A stretch of DNA of 43,431 bases from Thermococcus sp. (GCF_026988555.1 NZ_JALSLB010000051.1:1-43431); one strand, 5' to 3'; positions 33,013-41,660 are shown, counted from the stretch's first letter. The notes: generated by a model from the sequence alone, not told the origin. A program made the numbers and translations.

Positions 33013-34842
33013 TCATAGTTTTCTCCCGACCTCATAGCCTTCCCTCACTGCGCTGGCTATGTTCCTTACCGACTTGGCGTCGCCGATGATGTGGTACTCG
33101 ATTCCATCTACGACGAACGGTACGTACGGTCTCATCCCAAAGGCGCCAACGATTACCTCGCACTCTATTATTTCCTTCTCCCCGGTTTCGGTGTTCTCCA
33201 CTACCGCGTACCCTTCACCGGCGCTCACAAAGCGTCTGCCTGTCAGGATGGGTATCCCCTTCTCCTTAAGCTCCCTCAGTAGGTAGCCGCGCGTTATCCT
33301 CTCAACGTCTGGGAGGATGGCGGGACTGCGTTTGATTATTCTGATCCTGTTGTTGAACTGGGCGAGGTACAGGGCGGTTTCGACCCCAACGAGGCCCCCG
33401 CCACCGATCAGGACGTTCCTGTTCTTGACCTCGATATCCCCACGTAGAATCCTATCGAAGGGCGTTATCAATCCACGCTCCCCGCTGCAGGGCAGGAAGG
33501 GCCTCGCCCCCGTTGCCATGACTATTGCATCGGGATTGAACCTCAGTATATCCTCCTTGGTTGTTTCCCCTTCGTGGAGATGGACGTTGGGCATCCCGGA
33601 GAGGACGTTGCGGTAGTACTCGATGAGCCAGCCGATTTTCTCCTTCCCGGGCGGGACCATTGCCAAGGTGAGCTGGCCGCCGAAGACCTCGTAGAACAGA
33701 TGAACCTCATGTCCCCTCAGGGCTGCAACCCTCGTGGCCTCAAGGCCTCCGGGACCTGCCCCGATTACCGCCACGATGCGTTTTCTCGGGGCCCTGGAGA
33801 CCTCCTCCTCGTTTCCAACGTTAGCGTTGACGCCACATCTTATGGGTCCTTTCTCGTCGTGAACCGCCTTAATGCACTCACTGCATCCTATGCAGCGTCT
33901 TATTAGGTGTTCATTCCCCTCTGCAACTTTTTTCATCCAGTCGGGATCAGCTATCAGGGGTCTCCCAAGGACGACTAGATCGGCCTGGATCTCAAGAATC
34001 CTCTCCGCAACGGCAGGTTCCCTTATCATTCCCACCGCCGCCACCGGAACGGGTAGCGGCCTTATCTTCTCTGCCAGGTAAGCACGCCAAGCCTGGGGGT
34101 AGTGCATCGGTTCGAGACGTTTTTCCTTCGGTCCAAGGCCTATATCCGCCTGTATCATGTCGTAACCTGCCCTAGCCAGAGTTAGGGCCATCTCCCGTCC
34201 GGTCCTCAGGGTTATGCCCCCCTCAAGGAAGTCGTCCACGGCCAGCCTGATCGTCACCGGAAAGTCCCGACCGCACTCCTTCGCTATGCGCCTCCTCACC
34301 TCCACCGCGAACCTCGTTGGATCACCCCACTCATCATCGCGGTGGTTTGTCAGGGGGGAGAGAAACTGGTTGATGAGCAGTCCGTGAGCACCTTGAACCT
34401 CGACCATGTCAAAGCCCGCCTCCATTGCGAGTCTCGCCGAGTATGCGAATTTCTCCACCAGCTCCCCTATCTTCTCGGGCGAGAGATAGTCCACACCTAT
34501 CGCCTTCCACCCCTCATGGGCAAGCTCAACCGAGAGTTTAACCCCATCATACTTGTGAACCTCGAAGGCCAGCCATTCCCAGTCCCTGAGGACGGCCTTT
34601 GAATCGATCCTTGGCTGGAACGGCATGTGCTTCCCTTCTGGGAAATCTATGGAGATGTTCTCCACTATTATCAGACCGACACCTCCTCTCGCGCGTCTCT
34701 CATAGTGTTTGATGAACCTCCCCGTCAGCCTTCCATTCTCCAGGGCAAAGTTCGTTGATATCGGCGGGAACACCGCTCTGTTCATAAGTTCAACGTTGCC
34801 TATGTTTATTGGCTCGAATAGTTTAGGATAATCTTCTTTCAT
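33013..34842 (-). CDS. Old-Yellow-Enzyme-type NADH:flavin/Fe-S oxidoreductase
   Basis: This is about 609 residues; ATG 34842 is chosen because GGTGGGT precedes it, and the frame upstream to 34983 covers the promoter. Residues 1-350 or so form an FMN TIM barrel (MKEDYPKLFEPINIGNVELM; EVQGAHGLLINQFLSPLTNH). A Cys cluster RRCIGCSECIKAV...RCGVN follows for a 4Fe-4S centre. The C-terminal half has FAD and NAD(P)H folds (VAVIGAGPGGLEATRVA, NVLIGGGGLVGVETALYL). The family includes 2,4-dienoyl-CoA reductase and trimethylamine dehydrogenase. In Thermococcales the substrate is not known. A palindrome at 34905 lies upstream of its TATA. Confidence 0.9.
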   Translation of the reverse strand: MKEDYPKLFEPINIGNVELMNRAVFPPISTNFALENGRLTGRFIKHYERRARGGVGLIIVENISIDFPEGKHMPFQPRIDSKAVLRDWEWLAFEVHKYDGVKLSVELAHEGWKAIGVDYLSPEKIGELVEKFAYSARLAMEAGFDMVEVQGAHGLLINQFLSPLTNHRDDEWGDPTRFAVEVRRRIAKECGRDFPVTIRLAVDDFLEGGITLRTGREMALTLARAGYDMIQADIGLGPKEKRLEPMHYPQAWRAYLAEKIRPLPVPVAAVGMIREPAVAERILEIQADLVVLGRPLIADPDWMKKVAEGNEHLIRRCIGCSECIKAVHDEKGPIRCGVNANVGNEEEVSRAPRKRIVAVIGAGPGGLEATRVAALRGHEVHLFYEVFGGQLTLAMVPPGKEKIGWLIEYYRNVLSGMPNVHLHEGETTKEDILRFNPDAIVMATGARPFLPCSGERGLITPFDRILRGDIEVKNRNVLIGGGGLVGVETALYLAQFNNRIRIIKRSPAILPDVERITRGYLLRELKEKGIPILTGRRFVSAGEGYAVVENTETGEKEIIECEVIVGAFGMRPYVPFVVDGIEYHIIGDAKSVRNIASAVREGYEVGRKL

Positions 34843-34904
34843 TAGACCCACCAAACATAGGGGCCCCGTGTTCCTTATAAGGTTTAGTTCGATTGATGCA
34901 TATT

Positions 34905-34927
34905 CCATATGAAAAATTTTCAATTGG
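34905..34927. promoter_or_regulatory. 23-base imperfect palindrome with CATATGAAAAATT
   Basis: CCATATGAAAA-A-TTTTCAATTGG has arms matching at 9 of 11 positions. It lies about 25 bases upstream of the minus TATA (about 34873-34881), between the flavoprotein gene and the gene at 35010. The 13-mer CATATGAAAAATT within it recurs exactly at 38873-38885. Confidence 0.45.
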
Positions 34928-35009
34928 ATTCCCCTCCCTGCGTATCCGTAGTGAATGAACTGGAGGTAAAGGTTATTACGCACGTAGACGAACTAATGAA
35001 GGTGATGAT

Positions 35010-35480
35010 ATGACCGCTCCATTTCCCCCGATACGAAGGGAGCCCCGTGCTGAGGATATATCCTTAAAACCGGAAGATGGCAGAAAAGCGGTGGAGCTCG
35101 TTAGAGGGGCACTTCCCCTTTTTCGGGCGGGGGAGCCAATAGCTCATCCCGACCACGTTGATGTTCCGGTCTTTTACCTGGATTTTGCCATAGATATGAT
35201 TCACTACGACGGAAAGACCAAGATGCCCCGCCCAAGGGGTGCCCCGCCCCACGGATCGGCGGCCGTAAACCGAAGAGAAGCGCGTGAGGTTGTTGACCGT
35301 GTACTCAAAGAGGCGAGGGTTCTTGACGCAGCAGAGTTCAGGGAACCTGAGGACTGCTGGGTCGTCCCGATTGCATGGAAAAGCTTTATAATCTTCCACG
35401 TACGTGTTTCCCGCGAAGGGGAGGAGCTCATCCCTGACTACGGTCTGACTGAGGAGGTAAGGCGCTACGGGACGTTTTAA
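35010..35480 (+). CDS. hypothetical 156-residue archaeal protein
   Basis: ATG 35010 follows AAGGTGATGAT. It has a Pro-rich N-terminus, then HPDHVDVPVFYLDFAIDMIH, a Pro/Arg-rich loop (MPRPRGAPPHG), a helix (REAREVVDRVLKEARV), and strand-rich CWVVPIAWKSFIIFHVRVS. It lacks a signal or transmembrane helix. The HPDHVDVP piece with two His and two Asp might bind a metal. No family is recognised. It is divergent from the flavoprotein and shares the palindromic intergenic region. Confidence 0.7.
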   Translation: MTAPFPPIRREPRAEDISLKPEDGRKAVELVRGALPLFRAGEPIAHPDHVDVPVFYLDFAIDMIHYDGKTKMPRPRGAPPHGSAAVNRREAREVVDRVLKEARVLDAAEFREPEDCWVVPIAWKSFIIFHVRVSREGEELIPDYGLTEEVRRYGTF

Positions 35481-35520
35481 AGATTTCATTCAGCGCGAGT
35501 GGTTCCTAACTGCTCTCTTT

Positions 35521-36549
35521 TTGCTTTATCTAGCCCTGGTTATACTTGATTCAAGCCTTCTCCGCAGGACTCCGAAACTCGTCGACTGGGAGAGTCTTTC
35601 GGTCATAACTGCGATTATAATGGCCTCTAAGGGTCTTGAACTGTCCGGTATCTTCTCAAAGCTCGCTCCCAGATTGATACAAGCTGCCAACCACTCGGAA
35701 AGGCGCCTAATGTTGCTCTTCATCCTGACGATCTCCCTCTCCTCCATGTTCATCATGAACGACACTGCCATGCTGGTCTTCATCCCCCTGGTAGTTGTAA
35801 CCTCGGAGATTGCCCGTGTGGACACAGCAAGGGCCGTGACGTTTTCCGCCATTGCGGCCAACGTGGGCTCGGCCCTTACCCCTATAGGAAACCCCCAGAA
35901 CATTATAATATGGCACGTCTATGGACTGGGGTTCATGGAGTTCGTCCGCTCGATGCTTCCCTTCGTTTCTCTCTGGCTCATCATTCTTTTTGCGTTTACC
36001 CTCACCATCAAAAACCAGGAACTCTCGATTGAGAGGATTCCATCGGTTGCGCTGGGGAAGACCCTCCTGGTGGTGTCGCTTGTCTCTCTGGTCGCAGACG
36101 TGTTCCTGGCCGAAACTGGGAGGGCCCCACTTGCTTTCTTCTTCACGTTCTTCGCCTTTTTGCTGTTGGGTAGGGAAGTGCTTTGGAGTTTTGATTGGGT
36201 GTTGGTTTTGACATTTGCACTTATATTCATCGATTTCAACGAGCTTGCTTTTCTGTTAAAGAACGCTGGCTTAATGTTCCCGGATGGGGGCGTCGGTCTC
36301 TTATTTATCTCCGCCGCCCTGAGTCAGCTATTCAGCAACGTCCCGGCAACGGTCCTCCTCTCGGCCGGTAGGCCGGAGTGGCTTTCTCTGTCTCTGGGTG
36401 TTAACGTTGGGGGAAGCGGCATCATCGTGGGTTCGCTGGCCAACCTCATAGCCATTAGGATAGCGAGGGTTGGTTTAAAGGACTTCCACCGCTATTCCAT
36501 TCCCTACTTTCTCATGGCTCTGTTGGTCTCTGCCCTCCTTCTCCTGTAA
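35521..36549 (+). CDS. ArsB/NhaD-like anion or Na+ transporter with unclear start
   Basis: This 342-residue frame begins at TTG 35521, with about ten predicted helices. Family features are VDWESLSVITAIIMASKGLE, SSMFIMNDTAMLVFIPLVV, NVGSALTPIGNPQNIIIW, and LFSNVPATVLL, as in ArsB, NhaD and citrate-type permeases (IT superfamily). The open frame extends upstream to a stop at 35458-35460 and adds FIQREWFLTALFL, which completes transmembrane helix 1. No ATG, GTG or upstream TTG is present there; an ATT codon is at 35488. The true start is probably upstream of 35521 with a rare codon, or the gene has lost its start. Na+, arsenite or carboxylate is the possible cargo. Confidence 0.75.
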   Translation: MLYLALVILDSSLLRRTPKLVDWESLSVITAIIMASKGLELSGIFSKLAPRLIQAANHSERRLMLLFILTISLSSMFIMNDTAMLVFIPLVVVTSEIARVDTARAVTFSAIAANVGSALTPIGNPQNIIIWHVYGLGFMEFVRSMLPFVSLWLIILFAFTLTIKNQELSIERIPSVALGKTLLVVSLVSLVADVFLAETGRAPLAFFFTFFAFLLLGREVLWSFDWVLVLTFALIFIDFNELAFLLKNAGLMFPDGGVGLLFISAALSQLFSNVPATVLLSAGRPEWLSLSLGVNVGGSGIIVGSLANLIAIRIARVGLKDFHRYSIPYFLMALLVSALLLL

Positions 36550-36648
36550 AGAAGTTCTGCCTTTCAACCATCCGGATGAAGGTTTCCCATTAGTTCCCCA
36601 CAAGGGTTTTAAACGGATGAACTTTAATTCATCCCGGTGTGAGAGGTT

Positions 36649-37572
36649 ATGGAAACCATAGAGGCTTCTGGACTGGTGAAGTACTACGGTTCGCTTCTCG
36701 CTGTGGACCACGTAAGCTTCAACGTTAAACGTGGGGAAGTCTTCGGTTTTCTTGGTCCAAATGGGGCTGGAAAAACCACCACAGTCAGGATGCTCACCGG
36801 TATTTTAAGGCCGAGCGCTGGAGGGGTTCGTGTTCTGGGCTACGATATGCTCGATGAACACGAAAAGATACTGGCGAGGGAGAGGATGGGCATCGTCCCG
36901 GAGATGGCAAACCCCTACGTGGACCTGACCGCAATGGGGAACCTGAGACTTATGGGCGAGCTCTACGGGATGGAGAAGGGAGAGATAGAAAAGAGGGCTC
37001 TAGACCTCCTGAAGCTCTTCGGGCTGTATGAAAGAAGGGATAGCAAGGTGAGGGCATTTTCCAAGGGAATGAAGCAGAGACTCATACTTGCGATGGCCCT
37101 CATAGGGGACCCTGAGGTCCTATTCCTTGATGAACCAACCAGCGGCCTCGACGTGATAAGCGCCCGTATGATAAGGGATATAATCAGAGATGAGCATAGA
37201 AAGGGCAGGACGATATTTCTGACCACCCACAATATGGTCGAGGCGAATGAACTGTGTCAGAGGGTGGCCATAATCAGGAAGGGAAAACTCGCTGCTATAG
37301 ACACCCCTGAGAGGCTCAAAACTCTTGGAAAAGGGCTCTCCGTGGAGATTAGCTTTGAACCGATGGTGGTTGGAAACTTGACCTTGGACACTGCCCTTGG
37401 AATAGAACGCCGGGGGGACAAGATTAGGGTATACACTGAAGATCTCGATGCAACTATCAGGGAACTCGTGAGATACGCCGAGGAAAGGGGGTTGAAGATA
37501 GTCAGTCTGAAAACGCTCTCGCCCTCTCTGGAGGATATATTCATTGAACTGGTGGGTGGTGGGGATGATTAA
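36649..37572 (+). CDS. ABC transporter ATP-binding protein
   Basis: This 307-residue protein has Walker A GPNGAGKTTT, signature FSKGMKQRL, Walker B VLFLDEP and the H-loop LTTHNM. The C-terminal extension (about 220-307) is typical of ABC-2 type exporters (DrrA/NatA-like). ATG 36649 follows GAGGTT. It overlaps the permease start by eight bases, so both form one exporter. Substrate unknown. Confidence 0.93.
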   Translation: METIEASGLVKYYGSLLAVDHVSFNVKRGEVFGFLGPNGAGKTTTVRMLTGILRPSAGGVRVLGYDMLDEHEKILARERMGIVPEMANPYVDLTAMGNLRLMGELYGMEKGEIEKRALDLLKLFGLYERRDSKVRAFSKGMKQRLILAMALIGDPEVLFLDEPTSGLDVISARMIRDIIRDEHRKGRTIFLTTHNMVEANELCQRVAIIRKGKLAAIDTPERLKTLGKGLSVEISFEPMVVGNLTLDTALGIERRGDKIRVYTEDLDATIRELVRYAEERGLKIVSLKTLSPSLEDIFIELVGGGDD

Positions 37573-38305
37573 AACCTTCAAACGTTCGTTTGCGGTGGTC
37601 AAAAAGGACATGCTGATATTTTACCTCAAGGGCCCTGTGATAATAATGGGCCTTGTATTCCCGTTCTTTTTGTTCTTGGCATTCCTGGTAGGTCGGAATC
37701 TTACTGGAGTGCAGCTGTTCACTGGTCTGACGGCTATGACCGCGTTCTTTACCTCTACCGCGGTCGGTCCGACGATAATCCCCTGGGAGTGCAGAGGCAG
37801 AACTTTCGAGCGTCTGGTGGCCTCGCCGGTTTCACTTACCACCATACTACTCGGTGACCTTCAAGCCTTCTTCTACTTTGGCCTTGCGATAACCTTCGCC
37901 GTTGCCATTCCCTCCATGTTCTACCTGTCGATCCACCCATCCTTCGGTGTTTTCCTGCTGTCAACTATACTTGCGGTTCTTTCATTCTCCGCAATGACCG
38001 TTCTGATGTCTTCTTACCCGCCTACGGACATCCCTGCTGACGTGATGATGCTGTCGTCCCTCGTGAAGTTTTCGCTCCTCTTCATCAGCGGCATCTTCGT
38101 TCCCCTCCGCAGCCTGCCGTCCTATGGTCGGTGGGTCTCCTTGATGTCCCCCCTGACCTACTACGTTGATGCCCTCCGGCACTCCATGGGTGGGGGATAC
38201 CTTCCCCTCTCACTGGACTTTATCATGCTGGCCCTCTTCGGTCTTGCTTTCTTTTTTGTGGGCTCCGCGATACACGGGAGGGTGCTTGAGAGGAGGTTCA
38301 CCTGA
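37565..38305 (+). CDS. ABC-2 type transporter permease
   Basis: This is about 246 residues with six predicted helices; ATG 37565 follows GGTGGTGGGG. The stretch MIKTFKRSFAVVKKDMLIFY is the usual cytoplasmic entry, followed by GPVIIMGLVFPFFLFLAFLV. The ABC-2 signature region is MTVLMSSYPPTDIPADVMML ... SGIFVPLRSLPSYG...SPLTYYVDALR. It partners the ATPase at 36649-37572. Confidence 0.9.
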   Translation: MIKTFKRSFAVVKKDMLIFYLKGPVIIMGLVFPFFLFLAFLVGRNLTGVQLFTGLTAMTAFFTSTAVGPTIIPWECRGRTFERLVASPVSLTTILLGDLQAFFYFGLAITFAVAIPSMFYLSIHPSFGVFLLSTILAVLSFSAMTVLMSSYPPTDIPADVMMLSSLVKFSLLFISGIFVPLRSLPSYGRWVSLMSPLTYYVDALRHSMGGGYLPLSLDFIMLALFGLAFFFVGSAIHGRVLERRFT

Positions 38306-38415
38306 CGACCGAGTCCTCTCCCATTGGTGTTGAGGTTGTCCCGGCTTTTCAGGGATAGCCCTCCGGTCGGGAGAAGTCGTGCACAAGAAAGGTAAAGGCC
38401 AGGGAAAGATAAAGG

Positions 38416-38859
38416 TCACCCCTCAATCCCCCGGTTCTCTGGACATACGTAGCCTTCTGAGGATTCAACCTTTCCCTCGGTCTCCATTCCCTTCCGGATA
38501 TCCTCGAGCTTTCTTCTTGTTTTTGCAACCGCGAGGGCCTCGTCCCTGTACTTCCTCAGCACACCTATGTGCGGAAAGATTATGGCGTCCCTCGGGCACA
38601 TCTTGGCGCATGTATCGCAACCCACGAGGCAGTTGTAGGGTCTCGCGACTACCGGGCGCATCTTCTTGAAGTCCCATTCGTAGAAGGTCCTTCCTCCGCA
38701 CGTCATCAGGCAGAGCCCGCACCCTATACACCTGTCATAGTCTATCTGTGGATACCACGGTATCTCCTTCCGGTCTATGCCGTACCACTTAACGTTTGAG
38801 AAGTCCCTGACGGTTCTTCCAAGAACATCCTTCCCTATTACGGGGCTTTCTCCACTCAT
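38416..38859 (-). CDS. dicluster 4Fe-4S ferredoxin-like protein
   Basis: This 147-residue protein has two 4Fe-4S motifs, CIGCGLCLMTCG and CLVGCDTCAKMCPRDAI, with an insertion between them (GRTFYEWDFKKMRPVVARPY). The N-terminal 40 residues (SGESPVIGKDVLGRTV, GIDRKEIPWYPQIDY) are not a normal ferredoxin. The C-terminal 45 residues are helical and basic. GGTGAT precedes ATG 38859. It could be the electron donor of the next gene's radical-SAM enzyme, or of the Fe-S flavoprotein with which it shares a promoter 13-mer (inference). Confidence 0.88.
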   Translation of the reverse strand: MSGESPVIGKDVLGRTVRDFSNVKWYGIDRKEIPWYPQIDYDRCIGCGLCLMTCGGRTFYEWDFKKMRPVVARPYNCLVGCDTCAKMCPRDAIIFPHIGVLRKYRDEALAVAKTRRKLEDIRKGMETEGKVESSEGYVCPENRGIEG

Positions 38860-38872
38860 ATTATCACCAATT

Positions 38873-38885
38873 CATATGAAAAATT
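38873..38885. promoter_or_regulatory. CATATGAAAAATT motif in the ferredoxin promoter
   Basis: This exact 13-mer is also in the flavoprotein promoter (34906-34918). Here it contains most of the 10-base palindrome TTCATATGAA (38871-38880) and lies at the expected transcription start. Confidence 0.4.
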
Positions 38886-39019
38886 ATTTGAATAAAAATC
38901 TTTCTTCAACACTCCCTTCAGAACCTTAAGTTGTACCCAAGAATGTCCTCCCGATGCCCGCTGCATAGTGCTAAACTACCACCTAACCGTTTGAGAAGTG
39001 GAAAAGATGAAAATAAAAT

Positions 39020-40699
39020 TCATGCGTGAATTCTTTCCCTCGCGTACGCCCTCTCCAGCATCTTGCTCCCGGTCACCTCTACGGCGCTGTAGTAGCCGGG
39101 TACGTAGAGTGTGGGCCCGCGCATCACAACGCTCTCATCAACCCAGTTGACCTCGCTCACGGCCTTGGGTTTACCGTGCTTTACTATATCCTCCCACAGA
39201 TGCTTGTTTATCATGCAACCTGGGTCATCCCCAAGAAGGTCAACGGTGTAGTGGTATGCCCTTGCCCTACACCCACCGCAGATGTTCCTGTAGGGGCAGT
39301 TCTTGCACTGCCCCGTGAAGTTGTCCCTGTCGCGCAGGAGGTTGAATATCCTGCTGTTTTCCCATATCTCCTTGAAGGTTCTCACCCTCACGTTGCCAAC
39401 GGGTAGTGGTAGAAAGACGCAGGGAACCACACTTCCGTCCGGTTCTATCCCGGCGTATATCCTTCCGGCGCCGCAGCCCCCTATAAACTCGGCCAGGGTT
39501 TTGACGGAATTGTTCTCGCCGATGTAGAAGTGTGCCGGTGTAACGTTCTTGCCCCCGCTTTCCAGAAGGGTTACCCGGGCGTACTGGGGGGCGGTCGTCA
39601 GTATCTCCAGCTTCCGCTTCTTCATCTGGTGGTAGACCTCCTTCATGAAGTCCTCGCGCTCCTCCGGAGACAGATCCACCTTGACCATTTCCTCCGCTCT
39701 TCCGGTGGGCACGAGGTTGAAGAAGATGACGCGCTTCACCCCTATGTTCTCTGCCAGGTCCAGGATGTCGTCTATCTCGCCGTAGGTTTCCTTGTCCATC
39801 ACGGTGGCCATTCCGTGGCTCATGTCGAGTTCTACGGCGTTTTCAAGGGTCTTTATTGCGTGCTCCCACGCTCCGGGTATTCCACGGAACTCGTCGTGTT
39901 TCTCAGGCTTCGCTGAGTCAACGCTTACCTCGACGTACTTCAGACCAAGGTCGACCGCCTTCCGAAGGTTCTCCATCTCCGCAAAGGTCCATCCGTTGGT
40001 GGCAACTGATGTGTGAATCCCCCTCGCGGCCAGCTCTTTCACTACCCTGTAGAAGTCCGGATGTATCGTGGGCTCCCCCCCGCTTATGGCCACCGCGGCA
40101 ACTCCCGCTTTGTCGAGCTGGTCAACCAGCATCAGCTTCTCCTCGAGGGACAGTTCGCTTTGCAGTGGTTTGTCCGCCCGCTGGTAGCAGTGCTTGCAGC
40201 GGAAGTTGCACATGTTGGTGAAGTTCCAGACTATGAGGAAAGGTCCCGCGAGGCGCTGGGGGACGGTAACACCGTACTTTGATATTCCCTCCAGCACGAC
40301 CCAGATGCCGCGTCTTATGTGCGGGTCACGTAGAAGGGCCTCCCTCACGGCATCTTCATCACCGTGCGCGAGCTTTATACCTAGTTTTAAAAGGAGTTTT
40401 ATTATGTCCGCCTGAAACCTTATCATCATGGGTTCGTTCAGGCTTTCACCCGCGTAGATGCTCAGCGCCCAATAGAGCGCCGGCAGCTCCCTTCCGTTTA
40501 TCTTGTACCTCCTGAGGCTTGGCCTTATGAGTGCTCTGGCGATGGGATTGCCCAAGACTAGCTTAAAGGCTTTCAAGGCCGTTGTAATCTGATTCCCACC
40601 ACTAGGTTCCTCAACGACACCGGGAGCGTTCATTGCTTTTGGGAAGGGTTCTTTGATGACATCCACAACCCTTTTCTCGGGGTTGTTATCTTCATCCAT
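39020..40699 (-). CDS. SPASM-domain radical-SAM enzyme with long N-terminal domain
   Basis: This is about 559 residues; ATG 40699 is chosen because GAGGTGA lies six bases upstream, with GTG 40708 and ATG 40705 as alternatives. Residues 1-155 form a helical domain not seen in ordinary SPASM enzymes (ALKAFKLVLGNPIARAL; INGRELPALYWALSIYAGES). The SAM-cluster motif CNFRCKHC (about 164-171) is followed by ISGGEPTIHPDF. The SPASM region has CGAGRIYAGIEPDGSVVPC, then CKNCPYRNICGGC and a final Cys in DDPGC. SPASM enzymes modify peptides or proteins, make heme (AhbC/D) or cofactors. Divergent from a small membrane protein and two regulators with a palindrome between. Its real substrate is unknown. Confidence 0.85.
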   Translation of the reverse strand: MDEDNNPEKRVVDVIKEPFPKAMNAPGVVEEPSGGNQITTALKAFKLVLGNPIARALIRPSLRRYKINGRELPALYWALSIYAGESLNEPMMIRFQADIIKLLLKLGIKLAHGDEDAVREALLRDPHIRRGIWVVLEGISKYGVTVPQRLAGPFLIVWNFTNMCNFRCKHCYQRADKPLQSELSLEEKLMLVDQLDKAGVAAVAISGGEPTIHPDFYRVVKELAARGIHTSVATNGWTFAEMENLRKAVDLGLKYVEVSVDSAKPEKHDEFRGIPGAWEHAIKTLENAVELDMSHGMATVMDKETYGEIDDILDLAENIGVKRVIFFNLVPTGRAEEMVKVDLSPEEREDFMKEVYHQMKKRKLEILTTAPQYARVTLLESGGKNVTPAHFYIGENNSVKTLAEFIGGCGAGRIYAGIEPDGSVVPCVFLPLPVGNVRVRTFKEIWENSRIFNLLRDRDNFTGQCKNCPYRNICGGCRARAYHYTVDLLGDDPGCMINKHLWEDIVKHGKPKAVSEVNWVDESVVMRGPTLYVPGYYSAVEVTGSKMLERAYARERIHA

Positions 40700-40736
40700 T
40701 TTCATCACCTCTGATCTTTTCTAAAAAAATTTCACG

Positions 40737-40750
40737 TATAAAGTTTTCGT
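40737..40750 (-). promoter_or_regulatory. BRE/TATA of the radical-SAM gene
   Basis: On the minus strand, CGAAAAC then TTTATA (plus TATAAA 40737-40742) lies about 40 bases before ATG 40699. Confidence 0.5.
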
Positions 40751-40755
40751 TGTAT

Positions 40756-40785
40756 CGGTTATAGCTGATATATCAGAAATAACCG
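40756..40785. promoter_or_regulatory. 30-base imperfect palindrome between divergent promoters
   Basis: The arms are CGGTTAT (40756-40762) and ATAACCG (40779-40785), around a perfect 12-base core CTGATATATCAG (40765-40776); only the two AG/AA dinucleotides between break the symmetry. It lies just upstream of the minus BRE and abuts the plus BRE (ACCGAAAA), so it could activate or repress both genes. The HTH proteins at 41208 and 41748 are the natural candidates to bind it (inference). Confidence 0.7.
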
Positions 40786-40843
40786 AAAATTTTAAATAAT
40801 AGTTTTCCGATGTGCATACTGAAAACCCTTGGAGGTGAATGGG

Positions 40844-41161
40844 ATGGCCTCTGCAAAAACTGGCCTCTGGACGGCCCTGTTGGGCGCCCTCTTAATATTG
40901 ATAGATGGCATAGTTGTCCTTGCCACCGGCAACTTCTACGGCTGGCACTACGGTAGCGTCTCAACCGTTGGATGGGTTGAGATAATACTAAGCCTGCTCA
41001 TGATGGGACTGGCCTACTACTACAAGAAGAGCCCCGCGGCGGTTGGATGGAGCATCCTCATACTGGCGTTTATAACAATGCCCTTCGATGGAGGCTTCTG
41101 GACCATCGGTGCATGGATCTCAGTTATCGGCGGCGCAATAATAGCTACAGCTAAAGAATGA
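40844..41161 (+). CDS. small four-helix membrane protein
   Basis: This 105-residue protein starts at ATG 40844, six bases after GGAGGTG. Four hydrophobic helices (WTALLGALLILIDGIVVLA; WVEIILSLLMMGLAYYY; AVGWSILILAFITM; WTIGAWISVIGGAIIATA) are linked by Gly/Trp/Tyr-rich turns (GNFYGWHYG). It has no Cys or His clusters beyond one His, so a redox cofactor is unlikely. It is divergent from the SPASM enzyme and sits in front of two regulators. No family is firmly recognised. Confidence 0.8.
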   Translation: MASAKTGLWTALLGALLILIDGIVVLATGNFYGWHYGSVSTVGWVEIILSLLMMGLAYYYKKSPAAVGWSILILAFITMPFDGGFWTIGAWISVIGGAIIATAKE

Positions 41162-41175
41162 CTCAAAGGTCCGGT

Positions 41176-41191
41176 GTTTTTTTCTTTTTTT
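41176..41191 (+). terminator. oligo-T tract between membrane protein and first HTH gene
   Basis: TTTTTTTTCTTTTTTT lies 15 bases after the stop of 40844-41161 and 17 bases before ATG 41208. It is a strong archaeal-type terminator, so the HTH gene would be read only by partial read-through. Confidence 0.65.
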
Positions 41192-41207
41192 GGTTGGAGG
41201 TGATTAA

Positions 41208-41660
41208 ATGGATGCCCGGGCAGAGACGGCCTTTGTTGCTGCAGTGGAGCATATCTTATCCCGTTGGGGTTATACCCTCAGTGAGGGCAGGGTGTATGCG
41301 GTTCTGCTTCTCAATAAAGAGCCTATGAGTATATCCGCCATAAAGGACGCAACAGGTCTTAGCAGATCAACGGTTTCTACGGCCCTGTCCAAACTTTCAC
41401 GTGACTACCTTGTTGTTGCCAGGGTGGAAGGCCGGAACAAGCTGTTCTCTGCCCTGCCAGGTTTTTTTAACATATTCATGAGACAGCCCCGAGAGATGCT
41501 GGAGCGCGAGGTGAGGCCTGCCATTCGGCTTTTAAAGGACAGTGGTGCCAACGGGGAGGTTTTGGAGGAGTTCAAGAGACTTGAGTGTGCTCTTGAGGAA
41601 ATTCTTCTCATGGGGTCCGATGTTACGTGTAAATCTCCCCGCTCAAAAGGAAAGACTTAA
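41208..41660 (+). CDS. GbsR/MarR-type winged-helix regulator with C-x13-C pair
   Basis: This 150-residue protein starts at ATG 41208 with GGAGGTGA upstream. The winged helix is ILSRWGYTLSEGRVYAVLLL, then ISAIKDATGLSRSTVSTALSKL and YLVVARVEGRNKLF. Cys127 and Cys141 lie in the C-terminal helix (LECALEEIL...VTC). It is clearly paralogous to the gene at 41748. GbsR-type regulators respond to small ligands; the conserved Cys pair suggests a thiol, redox or metal signal (inference). Confidence 0.85.
   Translation: MDARAETAFVAAVEHILSRWGYTLSEGRVYAVLLLNKEPMSISAIKDATGLSRSTVSTALSKLSRDYLVVARVEGRNKLFSALPGFFNIFMRQPREMLEREVRPAIRLLKDSGANGEVLEEFKRLECALEEILLMGSDVTCKSPRSKGKT

Noticed and set aside
38307-38370. 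CGACCG ... CGGTCG inverted repeat after the ABC exporter
   Set aside because: The arms are only six bases and about 50 bases apart, with no T-run following.
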